64,000 nt of DNA from Elephas maximus indicus (Eukaryota > Chordata > Mammalia > Proboscidea > Elephantidae): positions 76,937,553 to 77,001,552 of the forward strand of contig NC_064837.1 in assembly GCF_024166365.1 (NCBI RefSeq). Reading direction: 5' to 3'. Shown here piece after piece: positions 38,721 through 51,227 of the stretch. The notes beneath the pieces were generated by a model. It saw only the letters and a program-made list of their open reading frames with translations. It did no database searches and had not been told where the DNA came from. Within the stretch, counting starts at the first letter, position 1. The number at the start of each line of letters is the position of its first letter. Made by a program: the position numbers and the translations under genes.

Positions 38721-38884
38721 CAGAAGAGAGGAAAATGCTTTAGAAGTGTACTCCCAGAATTCACTACTGTTAAGTCAAAATTTCACCTCAGAAAGAGCAT
38801 CACAAACTCATAATGAAGGCAGAGTTCAGCGCATCCCTCTGAGGAAGGGCACACAAGCTTAACTTAGGATGTCTTGGTCTAGAA

Positions 38885-39125
38885 CAGTGTTTCTCAACCT
38901 TTTTTTCATGACTGCTCCCCTAAGGAGAAAAAGTTAATTAAAATTTTATTTAAATTTATTTATCCCTAACAAGAGATGTTAAATACAAAGAATTAAGATT
39001 TTGTCAGGTAAGGTTGAGTTTTAGAGGGCTACAAACTACTGTAATATCTAACATTTTTTTCACCTCTCCCCACCGAGAACAAACTACGCTCCCTTGTGGG
39101 TAGTCTCACTCAGTTGAGAATGTGA
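38885..39125. repeat. hAT-like MITE (tentative)
   Basis: Begins CAGTGTTTCTCAACCTTTTT and ends ACTCAGTTGAGAATGTG, so that 'TTCTCAAC' and 'GTTGAGAA' form an imperfect terminal inverted repeat. AT-rich, non-coding. No clear 8-bp TSD. Confidence 0.45.
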
Positions 39126-39479
39126 GAATCCATGGTTTGAAGGATGTTAAATGGAACAAAGAAGGTTTAAGACCAATTTGCCCTATGACTGAGAGGACGG
39201 AAATCAGAAAAAAAAAAAAAGAAGACCGATGATATGTTCACGGCTGAGGTGTGGTTAACACTCTGTCAGAATAAATCAATCATACCAAAATTAAGCAGAA
39301 AATGGTCTCTCATCCAAAGAACACTATAAAAAAGCAGGAGCTGTCATCCCTCCCTGGAACTTTGATGGCGCCCCAAGGAAGTAACTTTCCCAGAGTTCCA
39401 GGTTAATGGAATAGTTGGGAAGTGAGCTCAATTTCCCTTCTGGGTATTCAGTGATAAAATGAAACTTTAACCCTTATGG
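39126..39479. other. LYN intron, nothing recognised
   Basis: No gene seen; an A run lies at about 39210-39222. Confidence 0.3.
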
Positions 39480-39785
39480 CAGTAGTTCTTAATGGTTCTA
39501 TGCGTTAATCACCTGGGGAGCTTTCAAACGTCACCAGTACCCACCCCCGCCCCCTGCCCCCAAGCCCATTAAACCTGCAGGAGGGGGCCCAAGCTTCCTA
39601 AAGTTAAGAACCACTCCAGCACACTAAGTGTAGCCTTTGGTCAGGCAGCAGCTCTGGGATCAGCTAAGAGCTTATTAGGAGGAATTGTGGACCCTGGCCC
39701 TGATCGAGTCAATCACAACCATTTTAACAAGGTCCCCAGGAGATCTGTATGCACACTGTAGTTTCACAAGTGCTGCGTTAGATCA
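39480..39785. repeat. MER5A-like hAT-Charlie fragments
   Basis: GCAGTAGTTCTTAATGGTTC and AATCACCTGGGGAGCTTTCA, later TTAACAAGGTCCCCAGGAGA and CACACTGTAGTTTCACAAGT, match the MER5A plan 'cagtggttctcaaa ... atcacctggggag ... aaggtccccagg'. Probably two abutting pieces. Confidence 0.65.
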
Positions 39786-40974
39786 TATTCTTATAAGCTA
39801 GGTTCTAGATGAATTTGAAGAAAATCTGGGTCTCAGCAAGTTGCCTGAGAACAACCTCAAAAACAGATTGTTACCCTCACAATGCTTGGGGAGGATGTCC
39901 CAGGGGCCATGCAGCTAAAGAGGGGAGAATGAGCGAGATGTGCCCCTAGAGAGGCCAGGTCAGGGAGAAGCCAGGGCTGCGTGGGGCGCCCTGAGACACG
40001 GAGGCTAGATGAGGTGGAGAAAAGGTGCAGATTACGCAGGCCCTGGGACACCTGGGCAGAATTCCTGGTACATCAACAGCTCAGAGCATGTGGCGGAGCC
40101 TATGTGGCCCCTACAACTTGGGTAGCAGGACCCCTTTGGCCTGACAGCTAGAGGCAAGGGACACACGGAGCCAAGCAGTCCCTACGGCCTCTCCCCTCTG
40201 TACACTGGCTGGGTGGCTAGGGCTTTACTTCGAGGGTTTGGGAAACTGATTGAATCTTTTGGTTTTAAATCATATAAGGAGATTCTTCGTCCTCATGGGC
40301 CATGCCAGCATCACAGTGTCATGCCTGCTGGTGTACAAATCCAACTTGCAAAACCACTAGCTAAAGAGGAAGAAGGAATTAAATTCGTCTCTTTTCTTCA
40401 TACTCTACCTTGTAACTGTATCAGAGTCAATGTGTGAAGCTAAGGGGGATTTGAAATACAAAGCACCCCTGCAGCTAAAGTGAGAACCACGCCAGAAGAT
40501 ACTATGTATGTACTCCTGACTTAAAAACCAGCCGACTTAGGGTTAGATGTGCTGACATTTCTCATGGTCTTCAGCTCGAGTAGCATGGCAAATATACAAT
40601 TTTTAGTTCCTCTTTTTGTACTTCAGTGGAAATATAAGATGACGTTTTCTCCCTGTCTGACTGTGTGTGTGTGTGTGTTTTTAAAAGCTGTTTAATGAGC
40701 TAAGTATTTGGAAAGGCCACAGAGATGCTATGGTCACAGTTCCCAGGAGGAGGCAGGATGACAGTTACGGTACTTGGAAATCCACATGACTGATGCAAAC
40801 CATTCAGAACACCCCCACAGACAGTACACTGCCATCCTGGGAGGCACACTGTGTAAAAGAGAGAGAACCGCAGGGAGTCCGACAGTGAGCCAGAAACCCA
40901 GATGGGTTCTGGTGAAACTTCCTGTATCTGGTACCCAATGACAATTCTAAGCACCTAGGAGATATTTAAGCAGC
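39786..40974. other. LYN intron, nothing recognised
   Basis: No nameable repeat except a (TG)n run at about 40660-40677. The ORF at 40213-40437 (plus) has no recognisable domain. Confidence 0.35.
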
Positions 40975-41320
40975 CAGTGGTGGTTCGGTGGTAGAATTCT
41001 CGCCTTCCGTGTAAGAGAACCATCTCAATTCCCACCCAATGCACCTCGTACGCAGCGGCCACCCATCTGTCTGTCAGTGGAGGCTTGCATGTTGCTATGA
41101 TGCTGAACAAATTTCAGCAGAGCTTCCAGAGAAATACAGACTAGGAAGAAAGGCCTGGTGATATACTTCCAAAAATCAGCCAAAGAAAATCCTATAGATG
41201 ACAACAGTCTGATCTGCAACAGATCATGGGGATGACTCGGGGTTGGGCAGTGTTTCACTCCATTGCACATGGGGTCGCCATGAGACAGGGCAGCTAACAG
41301 CAACAACAACAAGGACAAGG
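40975..41320 (+). repeat. Long SINE (tRNA head plus RTE-like body and tail)
   Basis: Head AGTGGTGGTTCGGTGGTAGA ATTCTCGCC (tRNA-like A-box region). The body GATGCTGAACAAATTTCAGC AGAGCTTCCAG is homologous to the 5' region of the RTE at 31300. The tail GGGCAGTGTTTCACTCCATT and GGTCGCCATGAG is homologous to the RTE 3' end, followed by CAACAACAACAA. Confidence 0.88.
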
Positions 41321-42329
41321 CCCCTTGTGTAATGCATAAGAAGGCACTTATTTTATAAGGAATTCAACTCTAGAGAAAAACCTCAATTATGTTTTACAAA
41401 CCAAAGCAGAGCTCAAACAATCCATCTTGCACATGACCTTATTTGCTAGTTAATAACCACCAAGGCCCACATCTTCCCAGGGTTTTCTCAGAGGTCCAGT
41501 ATCCAACATGGCACACCTCAGATTACAGCAAACTCTCTGTCCGGATGCTCTGGCTCTGGACCACAGTAGCCTTGCAGCCACGTGCTCCATGGACAGTGTG
41601 CTCAGCACACCCACCTGCTGGTTTCATCAGAGGGTGTGAGTGATGCTTTGGACAAATACTGAAATTTTGGGTGGATCTGGAAGTCCTGTTTTACTATTCC
41701 AATGACTAACACTTTTCTGAGAAATTGACAAGTAAAAGGCTATCTTCCTCAGGGGTTATTTTTTATTTTAAAGAAAAGAAACCCCATTTGAGTCGGATGA
41801 CCAAGAGAATCAAGGAAACAGAGGAGCCTGATCGAAGGAAGTGGTATGACTGCCCAAGCAAGGCTAAAAGCCACCCCAGGAAATTCCAGCCTCAATGACA
41901 AACTGGAACTGAAAACACAACCTGTCTTAGAATTGGCTGGCTGGAAAACATCTGTCATCAAGACGAGCAGTGAGAGAAAAACAAAACAAAAAAAACAAAA
42001 CAAAAAAAACCTGCCAGCAAGTAGGAAAGAATAAAAATCTGGTTTTCTTGTTGCTTTACCAGCTCTATTAGGCATCGTTTGCCTTGCTCCCTCTACATGG
42101 ACTTGTCTCCTACACTTGGAAAGAAGTAGAACTCAAATAATTAATTCCTTAGGAAAGTCCGTGAAGCCTATGAACTAATGATATCAATAAGAAGTTGGGG
42201 CTGAACAAATGAGTGGCAACAGAGTCCCTCTAATGGATTCTCAAGCCTCTCTGAAAGGTCTTTTGTAACAGGGGCCTCCTGTGTCTAAAGAGTAGGCTTT
42301 GGGAATGGTTCCTGTCTTGGGCTAAAAGA
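41321..42329. other. LYN intron, nothing recognised
   Basis: An A-rich run (ACAAAACAAAAAAAACAAAA) lies at about 41978-42010. No gene. Confidence 0.35.
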
Positions 42330-43235
42330 AGGTCTGGGGACTGGCTAGGACTTCTAATACAATATTGAATATAAGTGGTGAGAGTGGGCAACCTTGTCTT
42401 GTTCCCAGAATCGGGAAAACTCTTAGTCTTTCTCCATTAAGTATAACGTTGGCTGTTGGCTTTTCATATATGCCCTGAATTATATTAAGGAATTTCCCTT
42501 CTATTCCAATCTTCTTTAGGGTTTTCATCAAGAAAGAGTGTTGAATTTTATCAAATGCTTTTTCTGCATCCGTAGAGATGATCATGTGGTTCATTTCCTT
42601 TGTTCTATTTACGTGGTGTATCACGTTGATTGATTTTGTAATGCTGAACCATCCCTACATTCCTGGAATAAGTCCCACTTGGGCATGGTGTATGACTCTT
42701 TTAATATACTGTTAGATTCTAGTTGTTAGTATTTTGTTGAAGAGGTTTTATCTATATTCATAAGGGATATTGGCCTGTAGTTTTCTTGTGGCGTCTTTGT
42801 CTTGTTTTGGTATCAGGGTTATGTTTGCTTCATAGAATTAAGTAGGAAGTATTCCTTCCTTCTCTCTTTTGGAAGAGTTTAAACAGGACTGGTGTCAGTT
42901 CTTCTCTAGGTGTTTGGTAGAATTTCCCATTGAAGCCACCTGGTTCTGGGCTTTGTTTTTTTTTGGTTAGGAGGTTTTTGATCACTGATTCAATCTCTTC
43001 ACTTGTTAGGGGTTTGGTGGGACTTTGTATTTCTTTGAGTCAGTTTGGGTAGATTGTGTGCTTCTAAGAATTTGTCCATTTCATCTGAGTTATCTAGTTT
43101 GTTCCTGGATAGTTTTTCTTAATATTCTCTCAGAATTCTCTTTATTTCTATTGGGTCAGTTGTAATGTCTCCTCTTTCATTTCTTATTTTAGTTATCTGC
43201 ATGTTTTCTTTTTTTCCTAGGCTTCTTAATCTAAT
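42330..43235 (-). mobile_element. L1 ORF2 fragment (reverse transcriptase region)
   Basis: The minus strand encodes L1 reverse-transcriptase pieces: [34 protein letters not shown], and the [20 protein letters not shown] box. Both ends are truncated and the frame is broken. Confidence 0.92.
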
Positions 43236-43339
43236 CTTGAAACTGCCAAATAAACCTGGCAAGGGTTTTAATACCCAGTGAAGGAATTAGCTGGAAGTAG
43301 AGCTCACCAGCATCTTTTTAGGAGACATTCCTCAGTTGT

Positions 43340-43560
43340 GGCTATGAAAACATAGACTTTAGAACGAGTCACTTGGGTTTATATAAACTCAGGGCAAATT
43401 TCTTAACTACTCAAAGCCTCAAGTTTCCACTCTGCAAAATGGTAGTAATAATAGTATCAACCTGATAGGGTTCAGGTGACGTTGAAAGCAGAATGTAACT
43501 AAAGTCCTTTTCACAGTCTATGCTCAATGCATGACACATATTAGTTATTGCTATCATTCA
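43340..43560 (+). repeat. MIR SINE
   Basis: GGGCAAATTTCTTAACTACT, AGTTTCCACTCTGCAAAATG and GTAGTAATAATAGTATCAAC, then ATGACACATATTAG. Ancient, degenerate. Confidence 0.8.
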
Positions 43561-45109
43561 TAATAAAAAGAAATAGAGAAGTGAGAACAGTGGAGCTGAT
43601 CTTATAGAGCAAGGGACAGTTTGTAGAGCCCAGCCCGAGTGCCATCTCCGGCCCTCAGGCCCAGGTAGCTGTGGAGAGAGAGGTTGGTGTGTCCTGGCTT
43701 TTGCTGTCTCCCTTTGCCTGAATGGCTCCTGTCAGCCTTGGGGAAGGTGTTCCAGACTCTGCTCCTACTCCCAGCATGATTAGACTTTCTTATGCCAACT
43801 GCTTCAAGGGGTAAAGAAGATGACCTGGGAATGACTCCCACCCCAATTCGCATTCATGAGAGACACTGCCACTTCGCATACCTTCCTCTCTTCTACATCC
43901 ATCTGACTGCTACTACAATGACCTAAAGGAGCTGTTCAGTCTTCAGTGCCTAATGAGCCATGCTTATCACTCTGAAAGCAGGAGGAAGCACAAAGTTCTC
44001 AACTTATCCCGGTAACAGTGGAAAAAACAGGCGAGTGAGTGGGCCTTACTTCTGTGCTTTTGCTGTGCCCACAGGCAGGTGACAAGAGGGCTGAATGCTG
44101 ATGCCTCCCACATGAAATGTGAACCTAGCTGAGAAGGAACACCAAACACCTCAAGTTGAGAAACAATTCAAGCTACTCAAACGCCAAATCATGCTCAGTG
44201 AAAACAAGCTGTGAATATCAAGAGCCTTAAAAAACCCTGACACTCTGATCCTGCTCTCTGGCTATTGGGAATCCACAGTAAGAAAATAAAGCGAGATAAA
44301 TAAAGGTTTATCCACAAAAATGGTTTGCACTGTTATTTATATTAAGTGAAAAATTGGAGATGCCCTCAGTGCTTATCAACAAGGGAATGTTTAGAAACTA
44401 ATGATACAGTCATAGGAATAGAATATTCTATTGTAATAAAAAAACTACATGAAATTTATGGAGAGTTTCTAACAAAATGAAAAATAGTTTATAGTATGAA
44501 TTAAAACACATACAAAACAGCATGTATAATACAAATCTGCGTAAGAACGACATGATTAAAAAAGATGATAAATAACTGATAGAAAAAATGGACAAAGGGC
44601 TTAAACAGGGAGTTGACTTACTAATGGAAAAAAAAAATGGAAGACAGAAAATTATGAATCAGCAAATGAACGTATGCCATGTCAGATAGCTAAGTAAAGA
44701 AAACACAGAGTAGGCACCTGCCTTATATTTCAACTAACACAAAATACCTTAAAGAACATGTGTTTTGTTGAGTTGAAAGGAATTCATGTGCAAAACCAGA
44801 ATTCTAGCTCTGAAAATAATCCCTGAATTATTTGTCCTGGGACAAATTCAAAGGAAGTCTGTAACAAGAACTAATAAATTCCAAGTATACCTGAAACAGC
44901 TTTGCTATGATCTTTACTTAATTTTACTCACCACATGGAATTCTTCCAAGTCTAGTGACTTGAAGAAGCAACTACTAGGCTCCACTAAGTTAAAGGAGTG
45001 AAGAAGTACAATCCTTTCCTAGAGGATATAGTTTGGTAGTAAGGAAAAGAAACATACTTTTTTAAAGATGTATGACCTAGGAAAATTATGACTCACTCAG
45101 CTCAGCAAT
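43561..45109. other. LYN intron, nothing recognised
   Basis: About 1.5 kb with no nameable repeat or credible ORF. Confidence 0.35.
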
Positions 45110-45240
45110 CCTCAGTGGCAGTGTTTCCCAAATTCATCCAAGAGACACCTAGAGGCTTGTCTAGGGTCCTACTCCCTAATTTCCGAGATCCAAGAGTAGT
45201 TTTTAAACTAGAGCCCAAGGTGAGTTTCATGATGAGGCCA
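45110..45240. repeat. MER5-like hAT fragment
   Basis: GGCAGTGTTTCCCAAATTCA and GACACCTAGAGGCTTGTCTA resemble a degenerate MER5 element. Confidence 0.4.
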
Positions 45241-45448
45241 GTATAGGCAACACTGCGACACAGACTTCCACGCAAATAAGAGAATCAGAAGTTAATGAGA
45301 AGTGACCTCCGAAAGGTGATACAGGACATGACTAAAACTGGAGGGGAACAGCCACGTGTGGGCGTCAGCTTCGGTCCTGAGCGACGCAGAAGAGCACCTG
45401 GGGGCTTGGAGCGGAGCGGGCTGATACACTGATGTCTTAAAAACATTC

Positions 45449-45991
45449 TGGAAACGAAGTCCTGATACCTGTTATGACAGGGATGAACCTTGAAAGCGTT
45501 ATGCTGAGCGAAGTCAGTCAACCACAAAATGACAAATAGTAAGTGATCTCGCTCATATGAAACCTCTAGAATAGACAACTGTACAGAGATGGAGGTAACC
45601 CTGGTGGCACAGTGGTTAAGTGCTACAGCTGCTAACCAAAAGGTCGACAGTTCAAATCCTCCAGGCGCTCCTTGGAAACTCTATGGGGCAGTTCTACTCT
45701 GTCCTATAGGGTCACTATGAGTCGGAATTGACTCAACAGCAGTGGGTTGGTTGTTGGTTGGATAGAGGTGGAAGTTGATTAGCGGTTAATAGAGGTAGAA
45801 GAGGCGGGTAAGAGGGAGTCGCCGTTTAGGAAGCATTCAGGTTGTTTATGGTGATGGAAAATTTGGCAATGGACACTGGTGATGGTTACACAACATAGTT
45901 AATGTAACTGGTGTCACCAAATTGTCCCCGTGGAAAATGTTGAACCAGCAAATATTGTGTTATATATATTTTTACGATAAAAAAAAAAAGC
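45449..45991 (+). mobile_element. L1 3' end split by a SINE
   Basis: First half 45449-45593 (GAAGTCCTGATACCTGTTAT, GCGAAGTCAGTCAACCACAA); second half 45764-45991 (GGTGATGGTTACACAACATA and an A run at the end). Same L1 3' end type as 13935-15015. Confidence 0.85.
45594..45763 (+). repeat. Afrotherian tRNA-derived SINE
   Basis: AACCCTGGTGGCACAGTGGT to ACTATGAGTCGGAATTGACT and a GGTTGGTTGTTGGTTGG tail. Full length, inserted in the L1. Confidence 0.94.
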
Positions 45992-46439
45992 ATGACTCTG
46001 GCTGCTGTGCTATAAAACGGACTCTAGAAGAAGCCACAACTGAAATGCAAGGCTAGTTAGGAGGCTGCTAGGGGTATTCGTTCTGACAGAGAGGGCTAAA
46101 CTCAGGCCAGGGTGGCAGCCACGGGTGAGTTAGGGAGGTGCGTGTATTTTGCAGGTAGAATCACGGGACTGGCTGAAGGACTGGAGATACAGTGTTAAAG
46201 AAAGGGAGTCAAGAATGACTGCAAGCTTGGGGCCTGAGAGCCAAGACGGGGGAGGTGCCAGCAAAGGAAGGGGGGAAGAACGGGAGGGCAGGTTTTGGAG
46301 GGGAAGCACAGAAGCTCAGTTTGGACCATGAGTTTCAGATGCCTGATAAATGCCCACGTGGGGATTCTGGCTAAGTTGTTAGCTCAGGCAGCGGTTCCAG
46401 CTAGGGATAGGAACTTGAGAGTGGTCAGAGTACAGGCTT
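45992..46439. other. LYN intron, nothing recognised
   Basis: GA-rich at 46200-46300. No gene. Confidence 0.3.
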
Positions 46440-46444
46440 ATGGT

Positions 46445-46876
46445 TATGGTGGGTTGAACAGTGTCCCCCCTCCACCAAATTCATGTCCATCTGGAACCTC
46501 AGAATATGACCTTTTTTGGAAATAAATTCTTTGCAGATTTGTTTAGTCAAAACAAGATCCTCCTGGATTTAGGGTGGGCCCTAAAGCTAATAACTGATGT
46601 CCTTGTGAGAGAAAGGAGAGGGAGATTTGGACGAAGAGAGGAGCTTTGGGAAGATGGAGGCAGAGACTGGAGTGATGCTGCAGCAAACAAAGAAAGCCAG
46701 GAGTGGCCATGACCCGCTAGGAGCTGGAAGTGGCAAGAAAGGGTTTCCCCCAGAGACTTCGGTGTGACCCTGAGACTTCTGACTGCTGGCATCCAGAACT
46801 GAAGAGAATAGTTTTCCATTGTTTTAAGCCACCTAGTTCATGGTAATTTGTCATGTCGGCCACAGGTGCTAAGACA
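46445..46876 (+). mobile_element. MaLR-like (MLT1-type) solo LTR
   Basis: Starts TATGGTGGGTTGAACAGTGT and ends ACAGGTGCTAAGACA, with TTTTAAGCCACCTAGTTCAT before the end. A 5-bp TSD, ATGGT, lies at 46440-46444 and 46877-46881. 432 bp. Confidence 0.85.
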
Positions 46877-46881
46877 ATGGT

Positions 46882-48429
46882 CTTGACATGATCACGGGGT
46901 GAGTACAGAGAAAGAGGAGGTCTGGGGACCGAGCTCTGGGACATTCCAAAGTTTAAATGCTGGGGAGATGGGGAGGACATGGCCATGAGGAGGGAGGAAA
47001 CCAAGAGAATGATGGCCCAGAGGCAAGGGAAGACAGAGCCAAGGTTGGGGGTGGGGGGACACCAACTGTGCTGCGTGGTGGAGTGTGAGGAAGACTGAGA
47101 AATGCCCTTGGGGTTAGCATCCTGGGGGTCTGCTCAGTTGTCAAAAGCTATTTTGGTCTAGTGGTGGTGGGTTGAAGGGAGGGCAGGAGGAGAGGAATTG
47201 GAAAAAGAAAGCATAGTCCTTTGAGGGCCTTTGTTGTGAGATGGAGGGGAAAATGCTGGCTGGCAGATGAAGAGGGAAGTCCCTGATGTTGCAAACAGTT
47301 AACGTGTTTGGGTGCTAATGGATAAGGCTGGCGGTTTGAATCTACCCAGAGGTGCCTTAGAAGAAAGGCCCGGTAATAGGCCACTAAAACCCCTATGGAG
47401 CACACTTCTACTCTGGCATACATGGGTTACCATGAAAAAAAAGCAGCTCCTTGTCTCTTCACAAAGGCCTGGATGCTTAGGTTCTAATTGCTCCGTCTTC
47501 TCTCACTTTATTTCAGCCAATAGGGAAAGTTTCTTTCAGGAAAGTAAATACCTCTGAATAGTGCAGCAGAAGACATTTAAACCGCACACGGTCTTCTACT
47601 CACGCATTCAGAACTGCACAAAGCAGAGAATAAGGACTTTGTTGTTGGAAGCGGAATATAAGCAGTCCCGCTCTACCTGGTCACTCAGCCAATACTGATT
47701 GGACGCCTGCTAAACACAAGGTGCCGGGAACACAAAAAGGAGCCCTGGTGGTGCAGTGGCTAAGAGCTCAGCTGCTAACCAAAAGGTTGGTGGTTCAAAC
47801 CCACCAGTAGCTCTGAGGGAGAAAGATGTGACAGTCTGCTTCCATAAAGATTACAGCCTTGGAAACGCCATGGGGCAGTTCTGCCCTGTCCTGTGGGGTC
47901 GCCATGAGTTGGAATCGACTCAACAGCAGAGGATTTGGTTTGGCTTGGAGACACAGAGGCAAATAAACTTATCAAAACACTCAGACTGTGACATGTTTTA
48001 TGAGAAAAAGCAACAGGAGGCCAAGACAGTGAGAATGAGTGGGTACGGGGCTGGGGGCTGGGATAACGTCAGGCAGGCCATCAAGGAAGGTGCCTTTGGA
48101 CAGGAGGGGGACATGGCACGGCATAGAGGGGGCAGTTCCCAGCAAGGGGGCTTGGGTGAGGCACTGGGGCTCGAAAGAGAGCTCTGCAGGTTCCAGGACT
48201 GAGGAAGGCAGGATGCTGGGGAGCCACCCATGCCCACTGGCCATCAAGGAGGTTGACAAGCTTTATGGCAAAGCACTGACAGCTCAAGCAAGGTGCAGAA
48301 CCATCTAGCTGTGCCCAGAACCGTGGCTCTGGCTACTCAGTGGAGCCTGGACAAAGGGAGGCCAAGGAGACAGGGGGGCCAGTTTGGAGGAGGGCTGCCT
48401 GGCAGACACATGGGTGTGCTTATGCTAAA
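46882..48429 (+). repeat. LYN intron with two Afrotherian SINEs
   Basis: SINE variant at 47287-47443 (GGCGGTTTGAATCTACCCAG, tail lost). Full SINE with the 'CAGTCTGCTTCCATAAAG' insert at 47739-47949 (AGCCCTGGTGGTGCAGTGGC to GAGTTGGAATCGACTCAACA). The remainder (46882-47286, 47444-47738, 47950-48429) is purine-rich, unassigned intron. Confidence 0.85.
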
Positions 48430-48565
48430 AATTATTCATTTAGGGTGATGGAAAATTTTGGAAATGGGCAGTGGTGACGGTTGCAGAACGTGATGAACGT
48501 AATTGGTGTCACTGAATTAGATTTCTAAACAATGCTGAATTTGCAAATGTTTTGAAATATATATA
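48430..48565 (+). mobile_element. L1 3' end fragment
   Basis: GGTGATGGAAAATTTTGGAA, AGTGGTGACGGTTGCAGAAC and TAATTGGTGTCACTGAATTA. Short and truncated. Confidence 0.75.
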
Positions 48566-48864
48566 CAGGTAGCCCCGACTTACAACAGGATTCTGGTTCT
48601 GATGGCTCCATTGTAAGTCAGTTCTAACATAAGTCGAATACCTCTTTTTTTTTTAGTTTTCATTATTATTGCCTTTTATTATCAGTATCTTTGTAAATCA
48701 TAACATTGCACATCTGCAAGTGAACATTTGAGAATGATATCAGCAAATTTTGCACTGCAACACTGTACATAGTATATATTACTAACGGTAAGATGTATCA
48801 AAAAACAGATGGGGTCGTAAGTGGTTCATCGTAACTCAACGTTACGTAGGTTGACGACTATCTG
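48566..48864. mobile_element. Tigger-like MITE with terminal inverted repeats
   Basis: Starts CAGGTAGCCCCGACTTACAA; the reverse complement of its end reads CAGATAGTCGTCAACCTACG. It is about 300 bp, non-coding, and sits in a TA-rich target (TA directly before the left end), as expected of the Tc1/mariner superfamily. Confidence 0.6.
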
Positions 48865-48950
48865 TGTATATATACGTGTGTGTATGTATATGTATGCGTA
48901 TATGTATATACGGCCACTCTCTCTCTTGCTCTCTCTCTCTCTATAGCCAC
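48865..48950. repeat. Simple repeats (TA/TG)n and (CT)n
   Basis: GTATATATACGTGTGTGTAT and then CTCTCTCTCTCTCTATAG: microsatellite tract at the edge of the MITE. Confidence 0.85.
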
Positions 48951-48957
48951 AATAAAT

Positions 48958-49163
48958 AAGGAGCCCTGTTAGCACAATGGTTAAGTGCTTGGCTGCTAAC
49001 CAAAAAGTTGGTGGTTGAAACCCACCAACCACTTCAATGGAGAAAGGTGTGGCAATCTGCTTCAGTAAAGATTACGGCTTTGGAAACCCTATGAGGCAGT
49101 TGTACTCTGTCCTACAGGGGCGCTATGAGTCAGAATTAACTTGCCAGCACACACCGACAACAA
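48958..49163 (+). repeat. Afrotherian SINE with 'GCAATCTGCTTCAGTAAAG' insert
   Basis: AAGGAGCCCTGTTAGCACAA to CGCTATGAGTCAGAATTAAC. Full length. Confidence 0.93.
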
Positions 49164-50756
49164 CCACATTGAATAAATAAAAAAATAACTCATTGTTTAT
49201 CTGAAATCCAAATTTAACTGGGGGCCCTGTATTTTTATTTGCTGAATCCGGTGGCCCTAGCTAAGAGGCAACTGCAAGAGTCCAGATGAGAGATAATGGG
49301 GACCTGGAGGAAGAGTGAGAAGATTGGCTTGTGGACTGCCAGGGAAGAGGGTGAGCAAAGCCAGGGTTCAGGGATGCAGCCCAGGGAGCCAGCTGGGTGC
49401 AGATGGCTCTGGGTCTGTGGCCAGTGCTGTGGACCCCAGCTGAGGAGGCCCTGGATGACGCCATCTTGTGGCCAGGACTGCGGTGCACCCAGACGAGACA
49501 ATGCTGAGGTTGGCTGACAGGGGCTCTGCAGGTTTGAAAGTGGAGGCCCAGAACCCCTGTGGACGGGGTGTCTGTGTAGTAACAGCAGCTACAGTGGGCC
49601 TCAGTCAGGGCCTTCTGCAGACTTGGCTACCCTCTGGCAGCACCACAGCAGCTGGAGCGGCCCTCAGGTAGGAGCCTTAGACTGGCCGCCGAGGCAGACA
49701 TGCGGTGCCTCAGAAATGGTGTCAGCGAAGCCAGAAACACAATCTCCCAGTGGGCAGCATTAAATAGAGAAAAGTTGTGTGGTGCTGTGTGGGGCTGGAA
49801 AAGATTCTGTGGGAGGCCTGTAAAATCCAACCACAATGAAATCTGGGAAAATGCATCCCAAGTGCCAAACTGACCTCAAAATAAGCCTTTAAACCAACAA
49901 GCCCTTCCTCAGCTGGGGTGCTAACTTTGGTGACTCATGTTTAAACAATCATTATATTGTATTCTACAGAACCCCATGGTATGTACAGAACCCCATGATA
50001 TGTAACACAAATGTCTCAGGGCACATGTTCAAAGTGGGGAGGAAGAAATCTTTTTCCTACAGAAGTCTACAGAAGCGTATTTTTTGAAAGACCAGTAATT
50101 TTAAAGTCACTCTTTAATTTTATTTCCTTTTTTCCTTCATAGAAAAAAAGCAATATGAGGCTGCTTTTAAAAGAAGGATTATACACCTCCATTGAATCAG
50201 TCATGGACACCAAGTTTCTCCAAGAGTGCGGCTTGCTAAGGGTGCGGGGTGGTTGGGGAAAGGAGAGGGACGAGGAAGAAGAAGACAAAGAAGAAAGGGA
50301 ATGAAGGAGTCCACTGGGTTTACAGAGGATGCTGAAAAGACAAAGAAAAGGATTCAAGGAACCAGGGGGAGGGAAGAGAATGGCAGCTGGAGAAGGAACT
50401 CAGGTCGGGTTCCTTGTTTGACTTAAACCACCGCACTGAAAAGAGTCTAGTCAAGTTCTCCAAATAAGTCCTTTCTGTCAAGCCCAGTGGAAGCATCTCG
50501 GTTCTGAGCAGACCCGACCTCCGAAGAACCTGTTCTGTGCCCACCTCCTCCTCCCAGCATTCCCTGCGATGCCCACCGCCTGGTGTCCTCCAGACTGGCC
50601 ACATGCAGTTGCCTCTCAGCCCTTCCCAGGGGCTCTGCTCTGGACCTCCTCTGCCCCTTCCCTTCTCTCACGACCTTACCAAAACTTCCTTTAAATGAAA
50701 GTGCACAGCACCAGCCTCCCAGACCTCTTTTCAGCTCACATCCCTCTTTCAAACCC
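49164..50756. other. LYN intron, nothing recognised
   Basis: GC-moderate DNA with many overlapping chance ORFs and a purine-rich stretch at about 50255-50300. No domain recognised. Confidence 0.35.
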
Positions 50757-50938
50757 ATTATCGGTTGTCATCGAGTTGACTGACTCTGACTCATGGCAGC
50801 CCCATGTGTGCAGAGGAGAACTGTGCTCCATAGGGTTTCAATGTCTGTCATCTTTCAGCAGCAGGTCGCCAAGCCTTTCTTCCAAGGTGCTGCTGGTTGG
50901 ATTCCAACTGCCATACTTTTGCACCACCCAGGGACCTT
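50757..50938 (-). repeat. Afrotherian SINE variant
   Basis: Reverse copy: GGTTGTCATCGAGTTGACTG, GCTCCATAGGGTTTCAATGT and TTTTGCACCACCCAGGGACC. Confidence 0.9.
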
Positions 50939-51227
50939 TTCCAAGCCCCAGGCCTCTGTATTAAAACATTTTATTCCCAGGACTTCTCTACCTGCGTTTC
51001 TCAGGACACGGCAGCTCAGCATAAAGCTGAATTCATCAACCACCCCATTCACTTGTGGACCCACTGCTTCTCCACCCCTGATCTTACTAGATCATGACCA
51101 CAAATGCCCATGAGTCTTCTTCACAGCCTGTTTCTACCACTTGTGCTGTGGAGAGCTCGCTCACCTGCTCTGCCCATCCTGTGGCCACTACTTCACAGTC
51201 AGGGTCTCCCAAGGACTTCAGTTTTGC

